A stretch of 64,000 nt of DNA from Ashinkailepas kermadecensis. Its lineage: Eukaryota; Arthropoda; Thecostraca; Neolepadidae. Below are positions 57,701 through 60,612 of this stretch, piece after piece (the stretch's first letter is position 1; the number at the start of each line of letters is the position of its first letter). The notes beneath the pieces are model-generated. The model searched no databases. It had not been told where the DNA came from and was given only the letters and a program-made list of their open reading frames with translations. The translations under genes and the position numbers were made by a program. The stretch spans positions 1-64,000 of the forward strand of contig JAOTOM010004317.1 in assembly GCA_034440615.1 (NCBI GenBank), in the 5' to 3' direction.

Positions 57701-60569
57701 TAACATAACACGCTCAGAATCTGGCCCCGCAGCTTTCTCACGCGCGTCACTGTCGCGCCAGAAGAGGGGAGGAGGCGGCGCACCACAGGGGACACACAGA
57801 TGTGGCTCTGTTGAGGCTGCGTCCTGTGTCAGCAGAGGGGTGTCAGACCCCTCTCGACGAGACGGTGCTTCTTCCGCCTGGTCCAGTGGTGGCACGCCGA
57901 TCTCCGCCGGCCCGGCCACGCACAGGGGCCGCCCAGGCTCGCCCAGCAGTCCGGTCACGTGACTGGCCGAGCGGCGGCAGCATGCCGTGGCCAGCTGTCG
58001 GCCGGCCGTTCCCCGACGCCCGGCGCCGGTGGCGGCCGGCCGGCGCGGGCGGTCGGCCCGGCAGCCAGCTCACTTCCAAATACGTCCTCTCGGAACGGAT
58101 GCAGGTGTTTGCGGCCGTTTGGGCCGTGCAGTGACGCGACCGGCCCGGAGTCGCGCGGTGCGGTGTCGGGGCCGGGGACGGCGCGATCCGACCACAGGCG
58201 CGCCGAGGCCGCGTGCCGCCACTGCGCTTCTCCGCCGCGCCGCTCCGCCGCCCGACGTCCGGGTCCGGCCGTCAGCTGGGTCGGCGGCCGACGGCCGGAG
58301 CGCGCGTCTGCGTGGGGCGGCGTTCCGGCCGCCGGCGCCGGCGTGGGAAAACGCGCCGCCGCGCCGCCGCCGCGACCTCGCGCCATTCAGCCGCTCGCCC
58401 CGCCTCACTGTGGCCGAGGAATGTCGGCCGGCGCAGCGAGGAGGCCCGGCCACGAGGCCATTTAAAGAATAGCCGTGATGGGGCCGCGCTTCGGCTTCGC
58501 CGCGGCTCCGGCGTGCGTCAGCGCCGTCGGCGTGGCAACAACAGCACCACGGAAGACCACCAGTGGACGTCGCCGCTGGGGGCGCTGCCAGGGCGAGGGC
58601 AAGGGGCCGGCCGGCTGTGGGACTCGCCTGCTGCGCGCACGGGATCGGGCGCCAAGCCTCGGATGGGAATTGGTGGACGGCATCTGCACTCCCTTGACAG
58701 TCCGTGCAGGCACGCGTCGTACCTCAAGCTGAATGTACTGTGCCAAATTGTCGGATGAGAATAAGTGTCAACGCTGTGTGACGGATCTCACAACTGTCCC
58801 ACCCGGCCCACACCGCATGCAACTTTCCAGCGCAAAGGATGGCCCACATCTGAGACAGCCAGGTTCTGGGGCGTGTAGGTCACGTGGTGTATGACGTCAC
58901 AGGGTGAGCCACCGACTGAGAAGGACGAAAGGTGCCCGCTGCGATCCGATGTGCATTGCGAGCTGCTCGCGCGGAGGAATGTCGCCACAAACTCCTTTCT
59001 TGGAATACAAGTTGAGAATACCTGAGGATAAATATTATGAGGACAGTCGGTAGACATTGAATTGAAAAGAACAGATCTGGCTTTGAGTGGCAAAATTAGA
59101 CCCTGAAGTGCTGCATCAAACAGTGCAACACCGTCCAAAGTCAGTCATAAAGTCATAAAGTCATAAAGTGTTAAGGCTTAATAAGAGCCACAGGGGCCCA
59201 TCTGGGTTAAGCCTATCTAGAAAAGGTACTGGAAATGTACATACTCTCACCCTAATCAATCCCTTATCTCAAGTTCCTAGGAAGCTATATATCCCAGCCT
59301 ATCTAACACTATTTACTTGCTATTGCATACCACACTCAACAATTACAAACTCCTCCCATCATACCCATTGTGCTACCATAGACAATCTCATCAGTATCAC
59401 ATCCCGAAGGAAGGTGCTGAATCCACTGCTAGGTACAGTCGTCAGCAAAGAACTGGCGCAAACCTTTCTTTGAGCGCACATTTCTTTGCAACTGGTGAGA
59501 CACAATTTGGAAACAATAAATATTAAAGGAACACATGCGACGGCCTGAAAAAGAACTAGAACGCGAAATACTGCAACAAATCAGTCATTATGGTTCCGAA
59601 ACGTAACGCTTAGATCTCCCGGGCCGCTCAGGCGAACTTTTCTACCACATACGCGGGAGTAGATTCGCTCCGACTTCGCCCTCTCCCGCGGTAACCGGTG
59701 AAAAACAACCCTGTCAACGCCAGCAAACTAGCCAACAAGCCTGCATGCCAGCATACTGGGACTCTGTCAGACCGGGTCCAGTGTTAGCACGCCAGTGCCA
59801 TTCCGAGGTCCGACCCCGGCGTAAAAACGGCCAGTACGGACTCGGTGCAGGGAAGGGATGTCTCTCACGGTTCCAGTCTTGGTCAGTGTTTTTGGTAATG
59901 CGCATGTGGCACCGCTATAGTCTCGATGAGGGTGGCACGGCCTCTGAGAGGGTTTCTCGATGGCGGAGCATCAGCGGGCCGAAGACAAATATTCGGGTGA
60001 GACATATCGACAAACGGTGCTGGGCGAGTCCGAGTGAAAGCGGGCCGCGCCAGGCGGCACGGTCCGCCCACGAGATCGGCCGCAGCGGGGTCACCGCCTT
60101 GCCGCCTATCACTTACCGAAGCCCCTGCACCGATGACTCTGGGTACCCACCGATATCCTGCCCCTGCACCATGGAGGCGGCTCTGGACAGCACGTCTAGT
60201 GGCGACTATATAGGTTCTCACCGATCTCCTGGCCCTGCACCATGGAGGCGGTTCTGGACAGCACGTCTAGTGGCGACTATATACGATCTCCTGGCCCTGC
60301 ACCATGGAGGCGGCCCTGGACAGCACGTCTAGTGGCGACTATATAGGTACTCACCGATCTCCTGGCCCTGCACCATGGAGGCGGCTCTGGACAGCACGTC
60401 TAGTGGAGACTATATAGGTACTCACCGATTTCCTGGCCCTGCACCATGGAGGCGGCTCTGGACAGCACGTCTAGTGGCGACTATATAGGTACTCACCGAT
60501 CTCCTGGCCCTGCACCATGGAGGCGGCTCTGGACAGCACGTCCAGCGGGGACTCAGCCGGCGAGTCCAT
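5765..60569 (-). CDS. VGLL4: VGLL4/Tgi Hippo-pathway cofactor, complete five-exon gene
   Basis: The CDS is the minus-strand join of 60497-60569, 28047-28254, 23983-24233, 9432-9566 and 5765-5868: 771 nt, 256 residues plus TGA. Seen: GT-AG at all four introns, with phases 1, 2, 1, 1 that agree at every junction. The protein has LDVLSRAAS (9-17), a Gly run in exon 2, basic stretches near 60-65 and 70-81, PLDMSL (113-118), SVITC (143-147), a first TDU motif VIDEHFRRSLG (186-196) and a second VDDHFAKALGDTW (223-235). Family knowledge: VGLL4/Tgi is a nuclear protein whose two TDU motifs bind TEAD/Scalloped, compete with YAP/Yorkie and repress growth targets. Human VGLL4 is about 290 residues, so this is slightly short. 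Introns are about 32.2, 3.8, 14.4 and 3.6 kb. The transcription start and poly(A) site are not settled. The assignment rests on motif order and frame; expression is not shown. Confidence 0.93.
6020..6065. repeat. CA-rich microsatellite in intron 4
   Basis: Imperfect alternating ACAC/ACGC repeats. Confidence 0.8.
6606..6630. promoter_or_regulatory. Inverted repeat with two TATCGATA (DRE-like) sites
   Basis: Two 12-bp arms around a single central G carry TATCGATA at 6609-6616 and 6620-6627. TATCGATA is the DRE sequence bound by DREF in Drosophila. It lies in VGLL4 intron 4; function is inferred only. Confidence 0.45.
6640..7206. other. Intron 4 DNA, no recognised feature
   Basis: No splice-bounded coding segment or repeat family was recognised. 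Confidence 0.5.
7220..7262 (-). mobile_element. Ultra-short SINE-tail element (43 bp) with 13-bp duplication
   Basis: A G run followed by TTAGGGGCGCATCGACTGCA and GTGGTCATGCAGC, flanked by perfect GTCAAGCAGACTT (7207-7219 and 7263-7275). The G run replaces the GGTTATTGGGG part of other copies. Confidence 0.88.
7276..8227. other. Intron 4 DNA, no recognised feature
   Basis: Lower-GC unique sequence with no substantial open frame. Confidence 0.6.
8239..8296 (-). mobile_element. Ultra-short SINE-tail element (58 bp) with 11-bp duplication
   Basis: The core GGTTATTGGGGTTTAGGGAC then GCATCGACTGCGTGGTCATG and CAGCGCCC is flanked by perfect TATTGTACAGG (8228-8238 and 8297-8307). Confidence 0.9.
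8308..9431. other. Intron 4 DNA next to exon 4
   Basis: Lower-GC sequence. A GCCGAAGTGGTTTAAGC at 8732-8748 resembles a tRNA-Leu/Ser D arm but lacks a B box. Two small open frames on the plus strand and one on the minus strand (9020-9256) are unrecognised. Confidence 0.5.
9432..9566 (-). CDS. VGLL4: VGLL4 coding exon 4 (first Tondu motif)
   Basis: This exon is 135 nt: two bases completing Asp178, 44 codons (179-222) and one base of codon 223. The acceptor GCCTGTGTTTTCAG|AT is strong; the donor is TCAG|GTCAGT. It encodes CDPVIDEHFRRSLG (183-196), which matches the first TDU motif of human VGLL4 (CDPVVEEHFRRSLG, from memory). In the family this motif forms a helix that binds TEAD/Scalloped together with the second TDU. 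The tail NDVTGMS leads into the second TDU as SITGS does in vertebrates. A 65-bp array begins about 30 bp upstream of the acceptor. Confidence 0.94.
9596..9900. repeat. 65-bp array next to VGLL4 exon 4
   Basis: About 4.5 units of 64-68 bp with ACCAATGGTGAGTCGCC, CCACCTCCGCCGG and TGCCGCTGCTGCTCCACACC. It begins about 30 bp upstream of the exon 4 acceptor in intron 3. Confidence 0.92.
10156..10448. repeat. 70-bp tandem duplication split by a SINE
   Basis: The segment with ACATCTGCCAACTGGGG-ACGGTAT at 10168-10215 recurs as ACATCTGCCAACTGGGTACGG at 10403-10448, followed in both by CGCTGRAAGGTAGCC. The second copy is interrupted near its start by the SINE at 10232-10386. Confidence 0.8.
10232..10386 (-). 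mobile_element. tRNA-derived SINE (155 bp) with target-site duplication
   Basis: On the minus strand, TGGTAGCTCAGTGG fits the Pol III A box and GAGTTCGATTCCCC the B box, about 35 nt apart. The anticodon arm has a short four-base loop, so it is tRNA-derived rather than a tRNA gene. Flanks GGCGGCACGTGTC (10219-10231) and GGCAGCACGTGTC (10387-10399) match in 12 of 13 bases. It inserted into the second copy of a roughly 70-bp tandem duplication. Confidence 0.82.
10460..11080. other. Intron 3 DNA, no recognised feature
   Basis: Moderate-GC sequence with a CTTGCTACTACTTGTTACTTAC-like simple stretch near 10560-10610 and nothing else recognised. Confidence 0.5.
11110..11400. repeat. Nested ATCTCCCATCAGATGG repeats
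   Basis: Four 22-23 bp units of GAATCTCCCATCAGATGGTG at 11115-11195 pass into longer diverged units (about 55 bp) with CATCAGACGG and CCCGGACA. Confidence 0.8.
11400..12724. other. Intron 3 DNA with CpG-dense parts
   Basis: CpG-rich sequence at 11400-11690 and 12320-12724; the middle is moderate GC. No recognised coding motif on either strand. Confidence 0.45.
12725..14930. repeat. 2.2-kb GC-rich 27-bp minisatellite
   Basis: About 80 units of CCGTCCCTGCCGGCCCGCTA CACACGG. Most are identical; variants have GCTG for GGCC, an extra AACA, or GGGCC. Because 27 is a multiple of three and the unit lacks stops, several frames on both strands are open for hundreds of codons. These are not taken as genes. 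Confidence 0.98.
14925..15020. repeat. AGCACCATA-type short repeats
   Basis: About seven diverged units of 14-16 bp following the 27-bp array directly. Confidence 0.8.
15255..15606. repeat. 31-bp tandem array
   Basis: About eleven units of GGCCACTATACTGGTCCACC ACTACACTGTC, with sporadic shorter units. Confidence 0.95.
15731..15808 (-). mobile_element. tRNA-like SINE head with T8 run
   Basis: On the minus strand CCGGTCA...CGACCGG could form a six to seven pair acceptor stem around an A-box-like TGGCCTGGCGCC and a B-box GAGTTCGAATTTC. It is followed by a T8 run at 15721-15728, suitable as a Pol III terminator. The anticodon arm is abnormal (four-base loop), so a tRNA-derived element is preferred over a tRNA gene. 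Confidence 0.55.
15928..16015. repeat. 27-bp tandem repeat, three copies
   Basis: Three units of GGGTAGCCCTCTGTACATCT GACGA. Confidence 0.9.
16020..17320. other. Intron 3 DNA, no recognised feature
   Basis: Lower-GC sequence. A 153-codon open frame at 16769-17230 (plus) matches no family known to me and has no clear splice context. Confidence 0.5.
17325..17770. repeat. 27-bp array with 162-bp higher-order period
   Basis: About 16 units of GTTGTAGTGTCGTGCTGAGG TGACTCG. The distinctive variant with GTCGTATTAAGG recurs exactly six units apart (17469 and 17631). Confidence 0.95.
17860..18110. other. GC-rich intron DNA
   Basis: GGTCGG/GGAGCGG-rich sequence with a G7 run near 17988. No recognised feature. 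Confidence 0.4.
18226..18452. repeat. 16-bp tandem array
   Basis: About 14 units of ACTGAACGGACGGCAG/GCGG. Confidence 0.96.
18884..19135. repeat. CCTCAGGTCCACACGACACG-type array
   Basis: About nine units of 21-36 bp built from CTCAGGTCCACACGACACG and CGTCACGG modules in varying numbers. Confidence 0.93.
19372..20116. repeat. 19-bp tandem array
   Basis: About 38 units of GGACTCTATGACCGCCTGT, with CCGGT and CCTGT variants in blocks and a few 17-bp units lacking AT. Confidence 0.97.
20375..20625. repeat. CTG/GAT-rich repeats
   Basis: Units with GCTGCTGATGCTGCGGCTCC CACAGCGCT, and a (GAT)n run at 20449-20472. Confidence 0.9.
20690..20900. repeat. Repeats carrying GTAGCGCTAC palindromes
   Basis: Diverged units of CAGGAGTAGCGCTAC and GGACTGCAGCACCGCTCC. 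The AGCGCT centre is self-complementary in each unit. Confidence 0.85.
20905..21845. other. Intron 3 DNA, no recognised feature
   Basis: Moderately GC-rich; overlapping open frames on both strands (up to 194 codons) show no family motif. Confidence 0.5.
21850..22035. repeat. 34-bp tandem array
   Basis: About five units of GCGGTAGCCGATGTCGTCCA CAGCTGAAGCTGCG. Confidence 0.95.
22040..23565. other. Intron 3 DNA, no recognised gene
   Basis: GC-rich to 23050, then lower GC. A small CCGTGACGACCGAGT duplication lies near 22672 and 22724. No coding motif recognised. Confidence 0.5.
23566..23692 (-). pseudogene. Decayed duplicate of VGLL4 exon 3
   Basis: About 290 bp inside intron 3 on the same strand lies a diverged copy of exon 3. 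SPVAPLDMGLG matches SPDAPLDMSLG of the exon in one frame; a PYGGR stretch matches PYRGR in a second frame; and CRSPVITCG matches SRRSVITCG in a third. The order is kept but small indels break the frame at least twice, so it is unlikely to be an alternative exon. It suggests a local tandem duplication of the exon followed by loss. Confidence 0.75.
23983..24233 (-). CDS. VGLL4: VGLL4 coding exon 3 (PLDMSL and SVITC motifs)
   Basis: This exon gives residues 94-177 and one base of codon 178. The donor AAAG|GTCAGT leaves one base, which joins exon 4 to give Asp. Two in-frame acceptors are possible: TTACAG|G (24233, used here) and CCTTCAG|T (24212, seven residues shorter); both fit exon 2. PLDMSL corresponds to QPLALTK-type sequence and RRSVITC to RPSVITC of vertebrate VGLL4. 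The rest is Pro/Ser/Arg-rich, then acidic (SDSEDGAGSDGD). The TTACAG acceptor is also present in every unit of the adjoining 36-bp array, and the reading frame stays open upstream into that array to 24766. Confidence 0.9.
24234..25232 (-). repeat. 36-bp minisatellite growing out of the VGLL4 exon 3 acceptor
   Basis: About 28 units of 36 bp (some 35-37) run to the exon 3 boundary. On the gene strand each unit contains CCGTTACAG|GCAGGACTCGG, the same sequence as the exon 3 acceptor junction, followed by GGTGACGAGGTG, which resembles GGTGACGAGGTG within exon 3. It reads as 12-residue repeats (RYRQDSVTRCTP or PLQAGLGDEVCP, depending on frame). Changes at homopolymer G runs shift the frame in places. 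Confidence 0.93.
25358..25538. repeat. 20-bp tandem array
   Basis: About eight units of CCGACACCACCTGAACATCC with small changes. Confidence 0.95.
25735..26035. repeat. 42-bp tandem array
   Basis: About seven units alternating CTCCCAAAGCYACMGTCTGTG and AGCTTCCAAAGCCACCGTTCG. The resulting open frames on both strands are not taken as genes. Confidence 0.94.
26284..26358. repeat. Foldback hairpin, pre-miRNA sized
   Basis: Stem segments CACTGATTAT/ATAATCAGTG and TTAGTATTCATGAT/ATCATGAATACTAA pair perfectly, separated by a 3x3 internal loop, with an outer CCACT/AGTGG and a six-base loop. It lies in VGLL4 intron 2, and either strand can fold. It may be a small foldback transposon or a hairpin RNA; the sequence cannot tell which. 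Confidence 0.7.
26862..27012 (-). mobile_element. tRNA-Val-like SINE, complete, with target-site duplication
   Basis: On the minus strand a tRNA-like head comes first: an A-box-like GGTCTAGGGGTAAGATGC, an anticodon loop CTCACAA (CAC, Val), and a T arm with a paired stem around TTCGAGT. The acceptor stem does not pair, so it is not a working tRNA. The tail, on the plus strand GTTGGTTGGGTATTGG...CGTCGACCGTTGAGTCATG..GCGTCGCC, is the core shared by the short elements elsewhere in the window. Flanking 10-bp repeats, CCATCATCTT (26852-26861) and CCACCATCTT (27013-27022), are read as the target-site duplication with one change. Confidence 0.82.
27066..27223 (-). other. Protein-like open segment with splice-like ends
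   Basis: On the minus strand TTTGTACAG precedes and CGAG|GTCAGT follows a 158-nt open segment reading SQSALVGEIRTWLVADVSSD and on to GHGAMSTR. It lies in intron 2, but its length would break the VGLL4 frame between exons 2 and 3. It could be an alternative or poison exon, part of another element, or chance. Confidence 0.25.
27720..27930 (-). mobile_element. Possible tRNA-derived element with B box
   Basis: On the minus strand GGCGGTTCAAATCGCC fits a B box and a weak A-box-like GGCCCAGTCATGACC lies upstream. The following sequence reads as a protein-like open segment (PGHDMVGVLVPHPDLPIYVA) of no recognised family; it may be element body rather than coding DNA. Confidence 0.3.
28047..28254 (-). 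CDS. VGLL4: VGLL4 coding exon 2
   Basis: This exon is 208 nt: two bases completing codon 25, 68 codons (residues 26-93) and two bases of codon 94. The acceptor is a textbook GTCTGTTTCAG|AG and the donor is AGGAG|GTATGC. It encodes ELRRQAAQRPL, a run of eight glycines, Asp, four more glycines, and then a basic Ser/Pro/Arg segment (DRRSPAK, RQRKLERAESRR) that could carry a nuclear signal. Vertebrate VGLL4 has a Ser-Pro-Lys-Arg segment at a comparable place, but similarity is weak; the assignment rests on splice phase and position. The Gly run is GGC-rich and likely to vary in length. A GTGAGT on the plus strand inside the exon is judged fortuitous. Confidence 0.85.
28255..28720. other. CpG-rich start of intron 1 side
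   Basis: GC-rich intron DNA next to exon 2. Nothing beyond the polypyrimidine tract of the acceptor was recognised. Confidence 0.4.
28720..29115. repeat. 31-33 bp diverged array
   Basis: About 12 units with GGAGACCCGTGCGGCCCAGG AGTCCCCGTGT and related GGTGACCGGTGCG variants. Confidence 0.92.
29120..29955. other. AT-richer intron 1 DNA
   Basis: Low-GC sequence with no array or motif recognised. Confidence 0.55.
29970..30235. repeat. TTCGCTCAGCAGGCCACGTG repeats
   Basis: Five diverged units of 29-80 bp. The GCTCAGCAGG word resembles a tRNA A box but no B box is present. Confidence 0.85.
30272..30594. repeat. 21-bp tandem array
   Basis: About 15 units of TACCGATACAGGTACCAATA C, with inner half-repeats of TACCRATAC. 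Confidence 0.96.
30600..33410. other. Intron 1 DNA with CpG-dense blocks
   Basis: CpG-dense at 31350-31780 and 32600-33100. CATAAATAAGG at 32593-32603 is TATA-like but no transcript can be assigned. Overlapping open frames on both strands at 31234-32016 show no recognised domain and probably reflect base composition. Confidence 0.4.
31532..31560. repeat. 12-bp perfect stem-loop
   Basis: AAGAGAATCTCC and GGAGATTCTCTT flank an AGCGA loop in GC-rich intronic DNA. Overlapping open frames on both strands around it are unrecognised. Confidence 0.6.
33428..33528. repeat. 12-bp tandem array
   Basis: About eight units of ACAGACARCTCC. Confidence 0.93.
33680..33795. repeat. 38-bp repeat, three copies
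   Basis: Units with CCGGCCYTATAGGCCAGAGA and CGCCCTACAG. Confidence 0.8.
34157..34214 (-). mobile_element. Ultra-short SINE-tail element (58 bp) with 11-bp duplication
   Basis: The core CGGTTGGTTAGTTGGGAATT, AAGGACGCATCTACTGCATC, GGTCAC..AACGCC is flanked by perfect CGACAGTTGGT (34146-34156 and 34215-34225). Confidence 0.87.
34226..35970. other. Intron 1 DNA, no recognised gene
   Basis: Moderate GC. GGGCTCAACTGAACATCGAA at 34371 resembles GGGACTCAACTGATCATTGA at 37697, hinting at another dispersed repeat. Confidence 0.45.
35455..35500 (-). mobile_element. 5' half of a tRNA-like sequence
   Basis: On the minus strand GATGGAGCTCAGTTGGTTGA resembles a tRNA A box and D arm. No B box follows at the right distance, so it is at most a SINE fragment. 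Confidence 0.25.
35978..36124. repeat. 33-bp tandem array
   Basis: About 4.5 units of GTATCCGGACAGCAACTGTC CCACCGCCAGAGG. Confidence 0.94.
36130..36835. other. Low-GC intron 1 DNA
   Basis: No array or recognised motif. Confidence 0.5.
36838..37005. repeat. CAGTGGCTGTCAGCTG repeats
   Basis: About ten diverged units of 15-18 bp; many contain CAGCTG. Confidence 0.9.
37010..37865. other. Intron 1 DNA, no recognised feature
   Basis: Mostly low-GC sequence after a short C-rich stretch at 37003-37030. Confidence 0.5.
37870..38025 (+). repeat. Dispersed repeat, copy 1 (about 155 bp)
   Basis: This matches 40395-40565 in the same order: GGGGRC/GGGCAC before a run of C, ATGTTGG, TTTGCCCC, CCATAATTTC, AACATRGGACC, CCCAAAT, TTTCG, CGCCCAT, CATGTA. 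It is an unnamed diverged dispersed family; no coding or terminal repeats were seen. Confidence 0.65.
38137..38196 (-). mobile_element. Ultra-short SINE-tail element (60 bp) with 15-bp duplication
   Basis: A GTG-rich start, then GTGCTTTAGGGCGCGTCGAC, TGCAATGGTCATTTTGCGCCC. Flanks are perfect CACTAGTCACACGTG (38122-38136 and 38197-38211), the longest duplication of the set. Confidence 0.9.
38300..38516. repeat. 23-bp array A
   Basis: About nine units of CCAGGGATGTGGTCATGCCA TGG. It shares CCAYGGYCAGGGAT with array B. Confidence 0.96.
38518..38672 (-). mobile_element. tRNA-like SINE inside a 23-bp array
   Basis: On the minus strand GACGCAGCTCAGTCGGTACG fits an A box, with a B-box-like GGGCTCGAATCTC about 35 nt further on, then a non-tRNA tail. 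It separates the 23-bp arrays at 38300-38516 and 38683-39250. Boundaries are approximate; no clear target duplication was found. Confidence 0.6.
38683..39252. repeat. 23-bp array B
   Basis: About 25 units of CACCATGGTCAGGGATGCCG CCA. It is the same period and core as array A, from which a tRNA-like element separates it. Confidence 0.97.
39255..40394. other. Intron 1 DNA with a CpG-dense block
   Basis: GGGGCACC/GGGCCGGAGGG repeats at 39460-39550; CpG-dense at 39650-40260. No recognised coding motif. Confidence 0.4.
40395..40565 (+). repeat. Dispersed repeat, copy 2
   Basis: Second copy of the element at 37870-38025, same orientation, with a C12 run and an extra CCCACCC stretch. Related GGGGC..CCCCC fragments at 39470-39550 and 49425-49495 may be further scraps. 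Confidence 0.6.
40896..40962. repeat. TG microsatellite
   Basis: Imperfect (TG)n with AG and CTG interruptions. Confidence 0.97.
40965..43850. other. Intron 1 DNA, no recognised feature
   Basis: Moderate to low GC. Small open frames on both strands carry no recognised motif. Confidence 0.5.
43855..44145. repeat. 33-bp tandem array
   Basis: About 8.5 units of ACCCGGCTGGGCAGCAGTAC AGCTCTGACTGCC. Confidence 0.97.
44150..45600. other. Intron 1 DNA, no recognised gene
   Basis: A short CCGTGTTGTCG repeat lies at 44738-44790. Nothing else recognised. Confidence 0.5.
45611..45684. repeat. Perfect 74-bp palindrome around an AT run
   Basis: Arms starting AATATATTATAGATTCAC and ending in its exact complement enclose an alternating AT core, so the whole 74 nt is self-complementary. 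It is likely cruciform-prone. Confidence 0.9.
45685..45786. repeat. 15-bp repeats and a long AT microsatellite
   Basis: Three to four units of AATCTCATCTCAAT are followed by about 50 bp of alternating AT at 45735-45785. Confidence 0.9.
45955..46045 (+). repeat. G-run/C-run repeat, copy 1
   Basis: TTAACACGCGCCCTGGAGGG, then a second ACGCGCACTGGAG, a G10 run, CGGATTCCG and a C10 run. It is the inverted partner of 46845-46915. Confidence 0.6.
46845..46915 (-). repeat. G-run/C-run repeat, copy 2 (inverted)
   Basis: The reverse complement reads TTAACACGCGCACTGGAG, a G13 run, CGAAATCCGCCC, matching 45955-46045. The two copies lie about 800 bp apart in opposite orientation. Confidence 0.6.
46920..48302. 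other. Intron 1 DNA, CpG-dense at its end
   Basis: Low-GC to 47850, then strongly CpG-rich at 47920-48300. No coding motif recognised. Confidence 0.45.
48303..48672. repeat. 20-bp array grading into diverged units
   Basis: GAGGGGTGGCCGATGGGGTC units, regular to about 48500, then increasingly diverged GGTGGCCGACAGGT-type units. Confidence 0.94.
48769..48827 (-). mobile_element. Degenerate SINE-tail element
   Basis: GGCTGGTTGATTTATTTGCG then GTTTCGGGGCACATGAACTG and a GGTTGTTTAACGACC end match the family core with many changes. A clean target-site duplication is not visible. Confidence 0.55.
48850..49424. other. Intron 1 DNA, no recognised feature
   Basis: Low-GC sequence with small open frames only. 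Confidence 0.5.
49435..49495. repeat. CCCCACC simple repeat
   Basis: C-rich (CCCCA)n tract, strongly asymmetric between strands. Confidence 0.9.
49500..50585. repeat. 1.1-kb old diverged array
   Basis: Units of roughly 22-30 bp follow the pattern GGRSCCCSAAAAATCGC; GGGGTCCCAAATAAAAACAG repeated near 50110 is the clearest. Overlapping open frames on both strands are by-products. Confidence 0.7.
50590..52598. other. Intron 1 DNA, mostly unrecognised
   Basis: Includes small repeats of GTGTAAATACCGCACAA (50978-51030), TAGCGCCACCTAT (51150-51205) and GGGGTATTTCGGAGTGCCGG (51519-51565), and the tRNA-like remnant at 51985-52060. Confidence 0.5.
51985..52060 (-). mobile_element. tRNA-like sequence, probably a SINE remnant
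   Basis: On the minus strand AGTTAGAGCGCCGACTTGC resembles a tRNA D arm and anticodon arm (loop with TGC), followed by a CCTGTC/GACAGG hairpin and B-box-like GGATTCGAGTCGC. The stems do not form a full cloverleaf. Confidence 0.45.
52600..52842. repeat. 49-bp tandem array
   Basis: About five units of ACCGCCAGCACCATCAGGTC CTGTACCTTATCAGCCAGCA CGTACACAC. Confidence 0.96.
53075..53490. repeat. 32-bp array with a 161-bp higher-order period
   Basis: Units of GGCCGGCTCGGGTCTGCTCT CACCCCGCC. The GGCTGGTTCAGGTCTGCCCC variant, with its neighbours, recurs at 53130 and 53291. Confidence 0.94.
53592..53665 (+). repeat. Stem-loop followed by a T/C-rich tract
   Basis: GGACCAC-GCTT-GTGGTCC is followed by about 50 bases of T and C. 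It looks terminator-like, but no Pol III gene is recognised upstream. Confidence 0.35.
53690..53850. repeat. 47-bp repeat, three copies
   Basis: CTGACCATAACCCAT followed by GGCCGAGCTGGTARAGGA-like units. Confidence 0.85.
53855..54525. other. Low-GC intron 1 DNA
   Basis: A short AGCAAAGCAAAAAGCAAAGC simple repeat lies at 54175-54215. Nothing else recognised. Confidence 0.5.
54530..55000. repeat. 21-bp diverged array
   Basis: GACGGAGAGGGGCCCTGAGCT units, regular at 54655-54800 and diverged on both sides. Confidence 0.9.
55373..55394. repeat. 22-bp perfect AT-rich palindrome
   Basis: CTTTATATATC and its complement GATATATAAAG meet at ATCGAT. No function is assigned. Confidence 0.7.
55680..56025. 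repeat. Long purine-rich tract
   Basis: About 340 bp of nearly pure A/G on the plus strand: GAGAGGGAGATGGA repeats, then GAAAGAA-rich sequence. On the gene strand it is a C/T tract. Confidence 0.92.
56245..56500. repeat. 34-bp tandem array
   Basis: About seven units of CCGGATCTGGAGCYGTCTCT GGTCCACTTCTAGT. Confidence 0.97.
56765..57612. repeat. 23-bp array with two interspersed variants
   Basis: About 37 units of CACCRCACCGCTGGCGGGAGT CA and CACCCCGCTGACGGGAGTCA. The two variants alternate irregularly. Confidence 0.97.
57620..58760. other. CpG-dense block in intron 1
   Basis: One of the most CpG-dense stretches (57900-58690), about 1.8 kb 3' of VGLL4 exon 1. It contains GGAATGT (58418), a word like the TEAD site, and ATTTAAAG (58460). 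It might be regulatory, but nothing proves this. Confidence 0.4.
58765..60140. other. Intron 1 DNA, no recognised gene
   Basis: A 10-bp GTCATAAA repeat occurs three times at 59142-59170. Otherwise unrecognised. Confidence 0.5.
60142..60496 (-). repeat. 71-bp array made of exon 1 3' end plus its donor
   Basis: Units begin at plus-strand CCATGG positions 60169, 60240, 60302, 60373 and 60444, with the genuine exon copy at 60515. Spacing is 71 bp except for one 62-bp unit that has lost the donor. Each full unit repeats the CTGTCCAGAGCC...GAGATCG part of exon 1 and a GTGAGT-type donor. 71 is not a multiple of three and the intronic unit has an in-frame TAG, so use of a downstream donor would not give full-length protein. 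Confidence 0.92.
60497..60569 (-). CDS. VGLL4: VGLL4 coding exon 1 (start codon)
   Basis: This exon encodes residues 1-24 plus one base of codon 25. The ATG at 60569 has G at -3 and G at +4. LDVLSRAAS at residues 9-17 matches the conserved N-terminus of VGLL4 proteins (METPLDVLSRAAS in human isoforms, from memory). The donor is ATCG|GTGAGT, with the intron starting at 60496. Seven bases upstream of the ATG is a good acceptor, so the exon probably starts at 60576 and follows a 5' UTR intron. The 3' part of this exon with its donor is repeated five more times just downstream in intron 1; only this copy has the start codon and the MDSPAESP coding stretch. Confidence 0.9.
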
Positions 60570-60576
60570 GCCCTCT

Positions 60577-60612
60577 CTGGAACGGAGACGACACGACTCG
60601 GGTCAGGTGTGA
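60577..60612 (-). other. Putative 3' splice site of a 5' UTR intron
   Basis: On the minus strand a CTGAC branch-point-like motif lies about 25 nt before a pyrimidine-rich stretch ending in TTCCAG, and the AG is followed seven bases later by the VGLL4 ATG. This suggests that exon 1 is the second exon of the transcript. A matching upstream donor was not identified between here and 64000. Confidence 0.5.

Noticed and set aside
60171..60332. Plus-strand open frame starting MEAALDSTSSG
   Set aside because: It is the antisense of the exon 1-derived repeat; the minus strand carries the conserved LDVLSRAAS.
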